DNA of 64,000 nucleotides from Sphaeroforma sirkka (GCA_001586965.3 LUCW03000296.1:5001-69000); one strand, 5' to 3'; shown: positions 26,441 to 38,242, counted from the first letter of the stretch. Numbers and translations are program-made. The notes: generated from the sequence alone by a model not told the origin.

Positions 26441-27041
26441 GTAAACTTCGATGGAAATTACTAGGTTTCAAACTATATTAAACTAAAATACAATTTAGTC
26501 AGTTAGGATTTAGCAGTGGTAGCTTGTGTAAGAATGATCGGGACTGCCTCTTGTTAAGAGCCTAAATATCCTCGATCACACAGGGCGTACCTCTAGCTGT
26601 TCTTTATTGAATAATTTTCACTAGAAGTACTAAGTGTTCATGACCACTTGCCTAATTTGTAAATAGACATAATAACGTAAGTCACGTTAATACATTAGCT
26701 GATATAAATAAAGTTCCATCTGAAGAAAAGTTAAAAAAAAAGAAAAAAGACTTATTGGATTTTGGAGATTGGCGGGAGGACCAAAATCTATAAGTAGTAG
26801 TTCGGAGATTATAAAATTTAGTTTATAATATCCTACATCTACTAATAATGTCTCAAATAGGTCCAAGTAGATGAGTCATACCAAATACTCAGACTATTGG
26901 AGCCATCAAAGTGAATTTAGAACACTTTGGAAATATTGGAAAAAGAGCTTGTACTAAATTATTTAAAATACAAATAAAAAACCAATGTATTATCTCAATT
27001 GATCTTGATATTTTAGACTGACCGGAGGCCGTATTTCTACA
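26441..27041. mobile_element. Non-autonomous repeat, copy B, inside the gypsy fossil
   Basis: It starts with the same bases as copy A, carries the left arm of the fold-back structure (26630-26698) and the same centre, then continues with unique sequence to an end shared with bases 13-78 of the window. It has no coding capacity. It appears to be the longer form of the repeat. Confidence 0.7.
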
Positions 27042-28721
27042 GTGATTAGCCGGGGTATGGGGAACATCTGTTGATGTGTCAGGGACGGGTAAGGGTACGG
27101 TGGTTCTTCAGCATGCTGGTGAAAAGATCCAAGGTGTTCGTAGAGGGTCCAGATACCGTGGAAGTCGTTGCACTCATGTAACTGCTGCTGAAGGAGGTCA
27201 GGGCCAATGGGTGGCAGTTTTGGACCTACCAGGATGCGTCGAATCAGTTGTTGGATGCAGGTAAAGTGGCGGGTAGTGAACTTGTGGCTACCGGGGCAGA
27301 CAGGGCAGAGACAGCCGTCGGTGCGGTAGTCGAGCAATGTGAACATGTACGTATTCGTTACAATCATAGCACAGAGCCGAATTGGTGTAGACTCGAAGTA
27401 GCAATTGAAGCTGTCGTGTCTGGCTGTGTCTCGGTTTGAGGTTGGCGGTTTACCCATAACCAGTTGGTGGTAGTATTGGCGCCGGGCCATTGCCGCGATC
27501 TCCTTGTTGGACCAACGTTTTGTTGAGTTCTTCCTGATGTCGTCACAGCGTTGGCGGAGGGCTACATGGTCGGGTGTACACCCGCCCGTGTTTTTGCCGG
27601 TGGTAGATTTATTAGCTCGAAAGACTGTTCTGTGAGCTCTAGACTATATCGTACTGGTGTTTGTACGGTGGAGTCTATTCGCCGTGTACGAAGGCTACGA
27701 TCAGCTAGGTATATATAGGATCCCTCTGGAGCCGACTCAATTTGCAATCCCCAACCGTTAGTCAGAATAGATATGAATACTCGATTGTCCATTGAAAGTA
27801 ATGGATCTTTAATCGATAGTATCACATATGTTATAGACGGGAAAACTAAAGTTGCATCTGCATCCGACACCCTTACGTCCTATTCCTGATCCCTGCCTAT
27901 AGTTTCCCACGCGTCTGGGTGCGTCAGTATTGTGTGTGCCTGTAGGCGTGGTCTCCTCTTGCTCCGTTTGCTGGTCGTCCGAGTCTATCAGAGCCGTAAT
28001 GGTGTTGACCGCGGGCAAACTCTTATTGTAGGATACACTTTGCTTGAATCCTCGGCCTGAGTTGGTTGTGAATCCAACCCGTTTGTTCGACTGGTAGTGC
28101 TTGCAGGAAGATATATGCCTGAAACTGGGTGGGGCTCTGCACGCGTAACACGTGGTGATCGTAGACGTGCTTGTGCGTTGTGTACTGCCTTCTCCTGTAT
28201 TTGTATTCAAAATGCAATCTCGTTCTTGGGCTAGAAGCTGTCTACGCCGATCTCCTACATTCATCTGTGTCCGTACTCGTAGTCTGAGGATGGCATCGGT
28301 TTCTTGTATGTCTGGATTTAAAATGCGGAGAAGGTCTTCCGTCTCCAGCTGGTCCCAACCTATGTGGTACTGTAGCGTGCGTTCATATGTCATATTACCT
28401 GTCAGGTCCTCGAGGGCCTGTATGAGGCAGTGATTAAGCAACCGCTTAGGAAAGTCCTTGCCCATATCTGCTCGCTCCCAGGCTTTCTTGTGAACTTCTA
28501 CAATCTTGTTCAAATGTTCTTTGGCTGACTCTACACCCTTGGTGTGGGGATTACCCTTCGCCAACTTCTTAAAGGGTGAAGAGGATGCCTGGGATCTTAA
28601 AGCGTTTAGGAAGAAATGCTCCAAGATATTACCCCTGACAAAGTTCGTCGAACATGCATGCTCTAGTCTAATAAGTAAGGCTTTTATGTCGCGTTCACGA
28701 CATTAGGATAGTATTTTAGCA

Positions 28722-29110
28722 ATGCAACGGCTTATACAGGAGCAGGGAGCAGCCACCGTGTCAAGAATGAATATTAGACAGCCGGCTATAGCGACTAGTC
28801 CTGCAGAAGCTAAAGAACGTGTTGCAAGTTTGAAGAGCTATAGAATTAGCCAAGCTTTTGCAATGCGGACAGATGACGGGGAACATCTCGTGGGGTTCAG
28901 CTTCCAGGATGAATGGAATAGTATCTCGAGATGCTTATAAAATATGTGTTGTATGGGGGGTGCAAAAATCACAATGCACAGACGTGCACGCGTTGCCAAG
29001 TGCATCTGTGCATGCGAGCAATGGTGGGTAAACGCAAGACAAGCTTTGAGCTATTCCGCGAGCCAGGGTACAACGGCAGCTTGAAGCAGTACAATGATAT
29101 TATGGAATAA
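28722..29110 (+). pseudogene. Possible DNA-transposase C-terminal remnant
   Basis: A 72-codon open stretch (28722-28940) is followed in a different frame (28922-29110) by a Cys-rich end with GGCKNH, TCTRCQVHLC and KRKTSFELF before a stop. A T-x-C-x-x-C-x-x-x-L-C pattern near the carboxyl end is typical of piggyBac-like transposases. The match is short and unconfirmed. Confidence 0.25.
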
Positions 29111-30753
29111 AGTATATAAGCAAAATGATTGTTTTGAAATAAAAAGTTGTAATAAAATATTTATTAAAAAAAAGGCTGAAAATTGTCAAAAATGGACGGT
29201 CCCCACGCTTGCGTTTTGGCACTTTATTTTTTATTTTTCCTAATAATAATCAGGTATAATTTTGAACTATTAGGATAGGAAATCCTAAAAATAAAACAAT
29301 ATCCCGAAATGAGATACGATTATCCAATAAGAATCATGACTCAATTTGTTTTCAAGAAGATGACGATTCGTCACTATTTTAGCGGTGCCAGAGATTTTGT
29401 ACCAGAGTTGGGTCAAGTTGGTTTTATTTACAATATGAGAAAATTCAGTACAAATTGACGTAATAAGGACGACTCGTTATTATTTGGCCTGGGACTGGTG
29501 ACATAGTGATTGTTTAGAACATAGGAATTTTGATTTTTTAAATATTTAAATGATTTGTAAAACTATCCAATTAAAGATACGAAAACGAAAAAGAGTATGA
29601 TGGTTCACTCCTTCTAAAAGTTCAGAAGTTCAGAACTCATTCTCTAGAATCTCTAGAGATGCATGAACTCTTTTGAGTTTGAATAATAGTATATTCTTGT
29701 CCTTTTTGTTTCAAAACAAAAACAAAAAAAATCACGATACTGTACATATGTATGGATGGTTAAAATCTGAAATCTCTTGTTGTCGGTCAGCCGCCAGACT
29801 GAGAGTCTGAGTGTTATCAGTTTGTGACTAACTACGAGCTAGTCACTTCTGAGTCCAAGTGTTATCAGTGTGTGACTGTGTAAGTGTGTGTGGGTCGTCA
29901 TGTTTTAGGGATTTTAGAATTTTAGGGTTTTAGGGTTTTTAGGGTTTCTTCCGCCCTGTTGTCAGTATTGTGTAAAAACAAGAAATTAAAAACTAGGCCC
30001 AGGCCCCAGAGGCTGTATTCCCGGTTCCGCCTTCCGGTCTTTCGAAGTCCGAACCGAAGCTTCCGTGGCGAACTGGCGACATGTACATTTGTTGTACAGG
30101 CTACAATAAGTAAATAACTAAATACATACAGCGGGTGATAAACAGTTTTTAAAAATAAGTAGGTTGATACATATACAGTTTACATATCTGGGGTTTTTTT
30201 TTGTTTTTTTACTAAAATAAGTGAATATAAAGATATTTTTATAGGTGTTTTTTTTTAAATCAAAAAAAGAAATGGGTACAGCACACTGTTGACTGTTAAC
30301 TGTTATAAAGACTTTTAACTTCTAAAAAAGTCCTCTTGGTCCTTGGAGTTTTTGGACTTTGCAAGGGAGGCAAGAGTGACTTGCCTAAAATAAAGTATAT
30401 GGATCGATCTTATTTCGAGAAAAATTCCTAATTTTAAAAAATCTATTTATAAAGTTTTATACTTTTATTTTTACTTTTGGTTTGTTTTCGTTTCGAAAAA
30501 ACAAAACGAAAGTTACTATATTATAATAGCAAACACTATGTCATTTTTGAAATAGACAATTTTATCCCTATGTTTATTATGAAATATATTTAAAAAAATG
30601 ATCAAACATTAACAAAACAATGTAGGGAGTACCGTTTAACTATTTAAAAATAATAATAGTATTTTGCCTGAGTCCCTGACACCGATGGCTGGCCTGAGAC
30701 TCCAGGGGCAGCCCTGGGCAAGTGTGCATGCATGAGTCACGTACAAAATTTAG
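29111..30753. other. AT-rich intergenic region
   Basis: No gene is recognised. The region has many homopolymer runs of A or T. A tract of TTTAGGG-like units lies at 29904-29947. The right end should hold the promoter of the surface-protein gene. Confidence 0.4.
29904..29947 (+). repeat. TTTAGGG-like interstitial tract
   Basis: Several imperfect ttttaggg/tttaggg units follow each other. Similar short tracts occur near 17707, 18160, 37826 and 44241. Confidence 0.6.
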
Positions 30754-30762
30754 TATATATAT
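30754..30762 (+). promoter_or_regulatory. TATA-like box of the surface-protein gene
   Basis: The sequence tatatatat lies 66-74 bp upstream of the ATG at 30828. A TATA run at the same distance precedes the gene at 38310. Confidence 0.4.
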
Positions 30763-30827
30763 CAGACACGTAGCAAGGTTTACGCATTCGATCTAAGTGC
30801 AGGTAGAACTCATAGTTACATATAATT

Positions 30828-33800
30828 ATGAAATACTGCGCCACGGTTTTAAGCGCTCTTTGGGCGTCTGCTGCCGGCGCCAATTTAGCTGCCAATAACG
30901 TAGATTATCAAACTGTTATAGATAATGCCGTCGACGGCGACACCATCGAGCTCGCACCTGGAGATTATGTAGTTATAGACCCCATCGTAGTGGACAAGAA
31001 TTTGGCAGTGGTTGGCGAGGGTGCAAATTTTATTGTCGGTTCAGCCGCTGATGCTGTGTTTGCATTCGGCAATATGCCTGGCTATGCTACCACGCTGGAT
31101 AAAATTACAGTCTCTACCGTTGGCGGAGCATCATGCAGTTTAGGAGAACCATACGCACTGCAGGCAAACTTTAGCATAGAGATCCTTGAGGCGTATGTTC
31201 GAAATAATAATGTCAATCTGAGAACGGATGTTGGAGTTTGGCATAATGAGCGAAAGCTGAACGATTTTTACTTTGAAGACTGTCACTATGCAGTAGATCA
31301 CCCGGAAAAAATGTCAGGTGGCGTGTACAAGCTGATGGGAAATTGTCGCTCAGAGCTAGATTTCAGTGTCAGTTTTGACAAACTCGGCGGTACAGCGCCT
31401 ACTGGTTGTGGTACTACCATCAAAGACTACGGAACCTTCACATCGTACGAGGCACAAATTGAAGCACAGTGGGATGAGTACGTAGAAAGAATCAATGATG
31501 AAGAGTTTTTGCGTATTCCAGTTGTTCGCGAAGGTAACGCGGTCACGAACTTATTGGTGCAAATTGATACCGTCGCAAATGTGGCTGCCACGATCAACTC
31601 TAAGTGGAACAACACACTTGGCTGCGATCCCACTAGAGATGCAGATTGCCCACAGAACTGTTATCCTGGTTCACAAGCGGTAGGCTGCCAACCCACCGGT
31701 TGTATCTCAGCAACCACTCCGGATTGTCCAGAAACTTGTCATATGTATTCCACAGATCCAGCGTGTTACCCTGATGGTTGTGATCCAGCGACAGATAATT
31801 TGTGCCCACCAACTTGCAACTTGTACTCAACGGACCCTGCCTGCTACCCAGGGGGCTGTGACCCCGATACAAACCCTAGTTGTCCCGTTACTTGTGAACT
31901 CGGCTCAACTGAACCAGAGTGTAACACCGGTGGTTGTGATCCTGATGTGGATGAGAATTGCCCTGTAAACTGCAGGCCTGGGTCCGTAGACCCAGCTTGT
32001 CAGCCCAATGGTTGCACCACCGCTACCAGTCAGTACTGTCCTTCGGAGTGCCATATGTACTCTACCGAGCCCGAGTGCCACAATCCTGGTGGTTGCGATC
32101 CTGCAGTCATCGCTGATTGTCCTGCAACATGTTCGGAAGGCTCAACGCTACCTGAGTGCAATCCAGGAGGTTGCGACCCGAACAGTCCAGATGCTTACAA
32201 CTGTCCACCAGAGTGTAACTTGTACTCAACTGCGCCAGAATGTATTCCATTTGTGCCTGCACCCACCGGATCAATTACTGCCAAGGCAATCCACGCCAGT
32301 TCCGGAACCCCACTGTCTGGCGTCGAGGCAGTAGTTCTCAGTCCATCCGGTGAAATCATAGAGACCAAGTCAACAGGCGAGGACGGTGTGGTCACTTTCA
32401 CCGACATACCTGAAGGAAACTACACTGTCAAAATTGTCCCTGAAGTGACTGATGAAACTTACGGTGATATCAGGCTTGTAGGCGATCCCGATGGTGAGGA
32501 TGCAATCGATGGAGAAACATCAGTAGTAGTTGTAAAAGGCCAGAGTAGTGATGCTGGTGTTTTCCCCTATGATAACGAAGGAACTATCAGCGGACAGCTC
32601 ACGGCTGGAGATTATTATAGCCCTCTTGTCAGTGAGACTGTGAAGCTGACAGACGAAAATGGAATTTTAATCAGCATTACTTTCACTGATAATGACGGAA
32701 GATATGCTTTTACCGGGCTGAACACGAACAATCAGCAATATACTGTCATTGCCCCTACTAATAGTCTTTTCACGGACGTGCTTGACGACGAGCCTTTCAA
32801 CGGTGACGAAGTACTAGACGGATCTTTCGTAGTAACAATTACTCCAACTGAAACATCCGTTGCCAATGTTGACTATCACTACAGTCAGCCACTAGAGCCA
32901 TATGTTCCCATGAGCAACATTACTGGTAACACTTATACCACGACTACCGGCGAGCCTATTCCAGGTGTTGTTGTCAAGCTAATTGACCCTGAGACGAACG
33001 AAGTAATTGAAGAAACTACAACGGGCCCCGACGGTACATATACTTTCGAGGGAGTTCCTCCTGGAAAGGAATACATCATCGAAGTTCCTCCCGAGAATCC
33101 CGAAGATCCTACACAGCAGCTTACTGACGATTACCTTGATCCTACCAATAGCGGCACAAGAACTCCAATCTACGTGACTCCTGCTACTGAACTCGAGAAT
33201 GTCAACTTCGGTTACACTCCACCAGGAACGATCACCGGTCATGTACGAAATACTAAAAACGAGATGATCGAAGGTGTCACCGTTACTCTCACTAATGGAG
33301 ATGACGCACGCACTACGCTCACTAATCAGGAGGGAATATATTTCTTCGACGAGGTGTACGATTCTGCCATTTATACCGTGACTATGACCAAACCTGACGA
33401 GTATTTGCTGCATGATGATGAATATGACGTTGACGGTGCAAAAGTTCTAGATGGTATCTCACCTGTTGATTACAAGGGTGTCTCCATCAGTGACGTCAAT
33501 TTTGTACTTACACAGGAAGGTATTATCACTGGAAGTGTGATGATGTTAGATGGAACCCCCATCCCAAATGTTCCAGTCATTCTTATTTCCGAGGTCGGAT
33601 ATCCTGGAATTCGTTTCGTATTCACCGATGAGAATGGAGAGTACACCTTCGACAACATTGAGGTCGGCGACCACTATGTTGATGTGCCTCGTTATCTACA
33701 AGGAGGAATATTCCTTGCTGAAGATCCAGATGGCTTCAGAGATGGCAATACCAAGGCAGCTTACGAAACGCCCAACACAGCACTGACTGTACCTCCGTTC

Positions 33801-35888
33801 AAGTATGATGTCATCCCAGTAACTCATCTTGGTAGTATTGAGGGTTCAACTCGAATTGCGAATACTCTTGAGCCTATCCAGGATGTCTTGGTCTACCTTC
33901 GGGATGCCCAGGGCAATGTGTTGGCTACTACCAAAACCGAGGAAGATGGTACCTTCATATTCTTCGACCTTTCCCCCAAGTACTACACTGTTATTGCGCC
34001 TATGGAAGCTGCAAGTCGTATTGGTGATGTTACGTTGACTGATGATCACGATCACAATGGGGATGGTATCGTCGCCTCCATCCTGGTGAATAACAACCCC
34101 ATCAAGTTGGACCCGTACCTATATATGCTTCGCGAAGAACCCACTGCCTGTGACCCAGCAGTCGATGCTGATTGCCCCGAGCAGTGCAGCCCGTACTCTA
34201 CGGCTGCGGCTTGTAATCCCCCAGGATGCACTCCAGGTGTGGATGTCGACTGTCCCGTTACCTGCTCTCCATATTCCGCCGATCCTGCTTGCAACCCAGG
34301 CTGTGACACCGTCAACGATCCCTACTGCCCGGTAGAGTGCAGTCCCTACTCGACATCGGCAGCATGTAATCCTCCCGGATGTGATCCTACTTTGAATGAT
34401 GGTTGCCCAGTTACCTGCTCTCCATATTCAACTGACCCTGCTTGTAGCCCAGGCGGATGTGATCCTAGCTCAGGAGACCCCAATTGTCCTCAAGGTTGTC
34501 ACGCTTACTCAACCGCCCCTGCGTGCAACGTCGGTGGGTGCGACCCTGCTGCTGATGCAGATTGCCCTGCTGAGTGCACACCTTACTCCACAGATCCCGC
34601 ATGTAGTCACAATGGATGCGATCCTGACACGGACGAGGGTTGCCCATCTGAGTGTAACTTGTACTCAACCGACCCTCAGTGTGGACCTCAGCCCCCTGTG
34701 TTCGACATAGAGGCAGCTATCAACCTGGTGGATGTAGGATTCTTTGACGGATGGAATCATTCCAAGATTCGCTTGGAAACTCACCTGCCCTCTCCCATGA
34801 CAATCCAGGGAGGCCTGGTAGGTGTAGTTGGCATGAGAGATGTAAGTTTCGAGGCTGAAGTAAGCTCCATTTCTAGTTATGTATTCGATGCTGCATGCAA
34901 TAATGTGGCGAGCGGCGAAGAGTGTGTTCAGAATGTCGAGTTTGACATCGTAACGTGTGATCTGACTGGTGAGTACTCGCTTGAGGGTCTTATCGTGACC
35001 TGTCAGGAACAGGACGCGAATGGTGATCCCCAGGCGTGTCCCGCATTGACTGATGCTCAGATCTTCCAGCCCAATGTCATCTTCTTCATCGATACTAACA
35101 ATTTCTGTGAGGTGGAGGAGTTTGAACTCGATGCTCTGTTTGACCTGTCGATCGCAGTGTACGCGTCCGACGATTACCTAGAGGAAGAGTCTATTTTCGA
35201 TCTTGGAACCATGTCATACTGGCAGATCACCGTTGATACATCTGAAAGCGGAGTTGCCCTGTACAACGCCGAGGTCACCTTCGTCGAACGCACCACTGAC
35301 GGCGACTGTTCTGGCTTCGCTGACTACATGGGCGACGTCACCGACAACGCTGAGTTCAGTCAAACCTACGAACCGGCAAACCAAACAATCTCCATGCCTT
35401 TCCAAGTAACTTCACAGATGGCCTGTGCAACCTCCGATCGTACCGGTAATGCTATCACCATGAACTTTACTGTTCTTGTGGATTACGACGATGGATCAGC
35501 TGGCCGCCGCCGTCGTTCTGTCAATGGGTTGACTACGCGTGATGCTGGCGAGGTGGCTGTAGACAAGGAAGCTGGTGTCCGCTACACAGCCGAGGACCTG
35601 ATCCAGGCTGCCGTTGTTGGAGCTGGGACTGTGGCTGGTACCACTGCGGCTGCTCAAGCTGATGATTCCGAACTGATGATCATTGGCGGAGCTGTGGCTG
35701 CCCTTCTGCTGCTATGCCTATGCTGTTGCTGCTGTGTTGTCGCTTGTATTGTGGTTATGCGCCGTCGTGTTGCTGAGAAGAAGTACAGGCAAGAGGAGAA
35801 TCTTGTGTCGCAGCAATCGCAGATGGGATTCATGAGTGGTGCATCTCACATGAGCTTTGCGAATCAACCCGGCCAACAGAGTATTTAG
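30828..35888 (+). CDS. Large type I surface protein with B-type and Cys-rich repeats
   Basis: Intronless frame of 1686 residues. Residues 1-18 are a signal peptide (KYCATVLSALWASAAGA). Residues 20-260 resemble the start of a beta-helix domain (DGDTIELAPGDY). Residues 265-475 hold eight Cys-rich repeats of about 26 residues with four Cys each (GCDPxxxxxCPxxC-xxYSTxPxC). Residues 479-1100 hold six SdrD/Cna-B-like domains, each opening with GxIxG and containing a (T/D)xxGxYxF strand; in bacterial adhesins these form stiff stalks. Residues 1102-1287 hold seven more Cys-rich repeats. An ectodomain of unknown type follows, then RRRRS (about 1560), a likely furin-type site, a transmembrane helix with a run of five Cys (about 1616-1644) and a 40-residue cytosolic tail. 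The topology argues for a cell-surface or cell-wall adhesin. Function and any bacterial origin of the B-type domains are inference. Confidence 0.9.
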   Translation: MKYCATVLSALWASAAGANLAANNVDYQTVIDNAVDGDTIELAPGDYVVIDPIVVDKNLAVVGEGANFIVGSAADAVFAFGNMPGYATTLDKITVSTVGGASCSLGEPYALQANFSIEILEAYVRNNNVNLRTDVGVWHNERKLNDFYFEDCHYAVDHPEKMSGGVYKLMGNCRSELDFSVSFDKLGGTAPTGCGTTIKDYGTFTSYEAQIEAQWDEYVERINDEEFLRIPVVREGNAVTNLLVQIDTVANVAATINSKWNNTLGCDPTRDADCPQNCYPGSQAVGCQPTGCISATTPDCPETCHMYSTDPACYPDGCDPATDNLCPPTCNLYSTDPACYPGGCDPDTNPSCPVTCELGSTEPECNTGGCDPDVDENCPVNCRPGSVDPACQPNGCTTATSQYCPSECHMYSTEPECHNPGGCDPAVIADCPATCSEGSTLPECNPGGCDPNSPDAYNCPPECNLYSTAPECIPFVPAPTGSITAKAIHASSGTPLSGVEAVVLSPSGEIIETKSTGEDGVVTFTDIPEGNYTVKIVPEVTDETYGDIRLVGDPDGEDAIDGETSVVVVKGQSSDAGVFPYDNEGTISGQLTAGDYYSPLVSETVKLTDENGILISITFTDNDGRYAFTGLNTNNQQYTVIAPTNSLFTDVLDDEPFNGDEVLDGSFVVTITPTETSVANVDYHYSQPLEPYVPMSNITGNTYTTTTGEPIPGVVVKLIDPETNEVIEETTTGPDGTYTFEGVPPGKEYIIEVPPENPEDPTQQLTDDYLDPTNSGTRTPIYVTPATELENVNFGYTPPGTITGHVRNTKNEMIEGVTVTLTNGDDARTTLTNQEGIYFFDEVYDSAIYTVTMTKPDEYLLHDDEYDVDGAKVLDGISPVDYKGVSISDVNFVLTQEGIITGSVMMLDGTPIPNVPVILISEVGYPGIRFVFTDENGEYTFDNIEVGDHYVDVPRYLQGGIFLAEDPDGFRDGNTKAAYETPNTALTVPPFKYDVIPVTHLGSIEGSTRIANTLEPIQDVLVYLRDAQGNVLATTKTEEDGTFIFFDLSPKYYTVIAPMEAASRIGDVTLTDDHDHNGDGIVASILVNNNPIKLDPYLYMLREEPTACDPAVDADCPEQCSPYSTAAACNPPGCTPGVDVDCPVTCSPYSADPACNPGCDTVNDPYCPVECSPYSTSAACNPPGCDPTLNDGCPVTCSPYSTDPACSPGGCDPSSGDPNCPQGCHAYSTAPACNVGGCDPAADADCPAECTPYSTDPACSHNGCDPDTDEGCPSECNLYSTDPQCGPQPPVFDIEAAINLVDVGFFDGWNHSKIRLETHLPSPMTIQGGLVGVVGMRDVSFEAEVSSISSYVFDAACNNVASGEECVQNVEFDIVTCDLTGEYSLEGLIVTCQEQDANGDPQACPALTDAQIFQPNVIFFIDTNNFCEVEEFELDALFDLSIAVYASDDYLEEESIFDLGTMSYWQITVDTSESGVALYNAEVTFVERTTDGDCSGFADYMGDVTDNAEFSQTYEPANQTISMPFQVTSQMACATSDRTGNAITMNFTVLVDYDDGSAGRRRRSVNGLTTRDAGEVAVDKEAGVRYTAEDLIQAAVVGAGTVAGTTAAAQADDSELMIIGGAVAALLLLCLCCCCCVVACIVVMRRRVAEKKYRQEENLVSQQSQMGFMSGASHMSFANQPGQQSI

Positions 35889-35968
35889 GAGTTTCTGACG
35901 GGTTGCGAGTCAAATCTTGTCCAGAATGGGCAATAATTTAGAAAATATAATGAAGACATTATTATTAC

Positions 35969-35974
35969 AATAAA
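35969..35974 (+). terminator. Polyadenylation signal AATAAA
   Basis: AATAAA lies 81 bp after the stop codon of the surface-protein gene. Confidence 0.65.
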
Positions 35975-36194
35975 GACACGGAAGTACATTACTTCAATGG
36001 TTTAATTTTCATATGTGATTATTTTTCATATATGATTTTGTTCAAGTGGACGCTCAACCATAGCTAAAACCCTAAGACCCTTGAGACTCAGGCGGTAAGT
36101 TTAAACAGATGAGGAGGGCATAGTAGGTCAATGGAAACCATCAGTTCATAAAATGAATCAATATCCTGACGGACGAAGGTAGCCTATGTTATGT

Positions 36195-36312
36195 ACTTCC
36201 TGATATATACCAATACTATAGTATATATAAATATATATATATGCAGGTACACACACACAAACACACAAACACTACATATATATCTATGTAGATAGATATA
36301 TAGATATATAGA

Positions 36313-36407
<95 letters not shown>

Positions 36408-36527
36408 TGCACATATATATATATATACATTTATACACTAAAACACACACACACATATATATGTATATACACACACACACACACATATATATATATATGC
36501 ATGCATATATATACATATACATACATG

Positions 36528-36576
<49 letters not shown>

Positions 36577-36672
36577 CAGACACAGACACAGACACAGACA
36601 CAGACACAGACACACACATATATATATACAGACACAGACACAGACACAGACACAGACACAGACACAGACATC

Positions 36673-36729
<57 letters not shown>

Positions 36730-36731
36730 TT
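36195..36731. repeat. Microsatellite cluster: (TA)n, (CA)n, (ACAGAC)n
   Basis: Long (TA)n runs (36313-36400, 36535-36572, 36675-36725) flank two (ACAGAC)n hexamer tracts at about 36576-36618 and 36629-36669, with (CA)n tracts in between. Confidence 0.95.
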
Positions 36732-38230
36732 TTTTTTTTTGCTGTGACAACAAATCATCGTAGAGAAGTCCACACAAAGCGATCAACTGGTAAAAGTTGA
36801 AAGGAATATGTCGCGGTTCAAATATATGCATTAAAAATAAAAAGTCGCACAAGGGCCACGATCGTTCCTCTTTCATAAGATACATATCAATTTCTAGTTC
36901 CAAGATGTAGTAACCGATTAGCGAACCGAAGCAGTAAACATAAGGTACAAACCGACAATCACAATCTATGTGAAATAGACGTCGTATTCACTGTATAGAA
37001 CAATACATATACTCATTTTGTGTTTAAAAAAATCATCGATGACGACACGGACAAGTCCACAACTGTTGTCTTTCCGTATATCCCGATGGAACAGAATCAA
37101 CAGATGGTGATGATAGAAGTATAATATATAGCGCCATACAAATATTTGATTTGACTACCCTCACGGGTGAGACCGTAAGACTCTAGGTGCTGTGTGTGCT
37201 AATCTGCTCTCGCACTCTCCTTTTTGGCAAGTTAGTATGTATTTATCTCTCTCTCGCGCCTCACACACTCTCTCTACCAGCAGAGTTAGAGTACATAGTA
37301 AATACATATTTAGTGATCGAGTCGTAGAGAGTGATATATAATCTCTACCGGGATCCTTTAGAGAGTGTCTCGTTGTCTTTCTTTTTTGGATCTGTTGTTT
37401 TTTATGTTTACATTTAGTCTTTCAGTTTCTCTCTCTATGAACTTCTTTAGAATCTGAATTAGAGCCGGACGAACAATACGAGTTACGACCAGGTCGTATC
37501 CAGGCTGGTGACTGTGAGAGTGCGAGGCACTGAGGAGTCGGACTGGAGTGAGGCTGCTGGTTGTGAGCGTCGGACTGAGCTCTGAGGTGAGGTCACTGAG
37601 TAATACTGGACCGAATTTGGATTTATTAGAGGGGCACCGGCACCAGTCACGACTCATCAGTACATTCACCAGCCTGGGGCCAAGTAGTCAGTGGCCGGGA
37701 CCGCCGGCCGCCGGACCGCCCGGACGTCCATAGGTATTTTTTTGCTTGAAGCGTTTTTAAAAAAAAATACAGAACATACGTTTATTATTTTTAGAAAAGA
37801 TATGATGGTATATTTGTATTTATGTTTTAGGTTTTAGGGTAAATATGCTGAATTGTTGACTATGCTCACTAGTCTGGAACTCTGGGCCCTGGCCCCTGGG
37901 GCTGGTGTATTTATTAAAGCACACAGCACAGGTGCAGTGCCAGACTGCCAGACCCAGCTGTGCCTCAGTGCCAGTGGTGCTGTTGGCAGTTGTGGTTTTA
38001 TTTTTTTTTGTCATATTTATTCTAAAAGTTTCTGTGGGAAGGAAGAAGTAAAATTATTCACTATTTGCTCGCATATATACTCTTCACTCTTGGTCAGACC
38101 CCGTTGGCCCGATCAAGTGTATTTCCTTTTTATTATATTCTATTTTGTTTATTTTTTAACGGTTTTGATATGATTATTCCATATAGAGCGGATATCAGTG
38201 ACACTTATACCACTCGGGGATTGGTGGTAT
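36732..38230. other. Intergenic, nothing recognised
   Basis: It includes a CT-rich patch (about 37200-37280) and a GC-rich patch (about 37685-37732). No exon or RNA gene is recognised. Confidence 0.4.
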
Positions 38231-38242
38231 TTATATATATAT
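38231..38242 (+). promoter_or_regulatory. TATA-like box of the repeat-protein gene
   Basis: The sequence ttatatatatat lies about 70 bp upstream of the ATG at 38310, the same spacing as for the surface-protein gene. Confidence 0.4.

Larger units (their letters stand above)
22419..28624 (-). mobile_element. Broken Ty3/gypsy chromovirus fossil
   Basis: The minus strand carries, from high to low coordinates, a gag-like region with a Cys/His cluster (27809-28624), protease/linker sequence, reverse transcriptase (about 24810-25346, with a YLDD catalytic motif), RNase H (24204-24674), integrase (about 22820-23900), and a C-terminal chromodomain (about 22430-22620). A chromodomain after integrase defines chromoviruses. 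Two copies of another repeat are inserted in it (25349-25808 and 26441-27041). It has many breaks, so it is an old copy. LTRs were not delimited. Confidence 0.88.
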
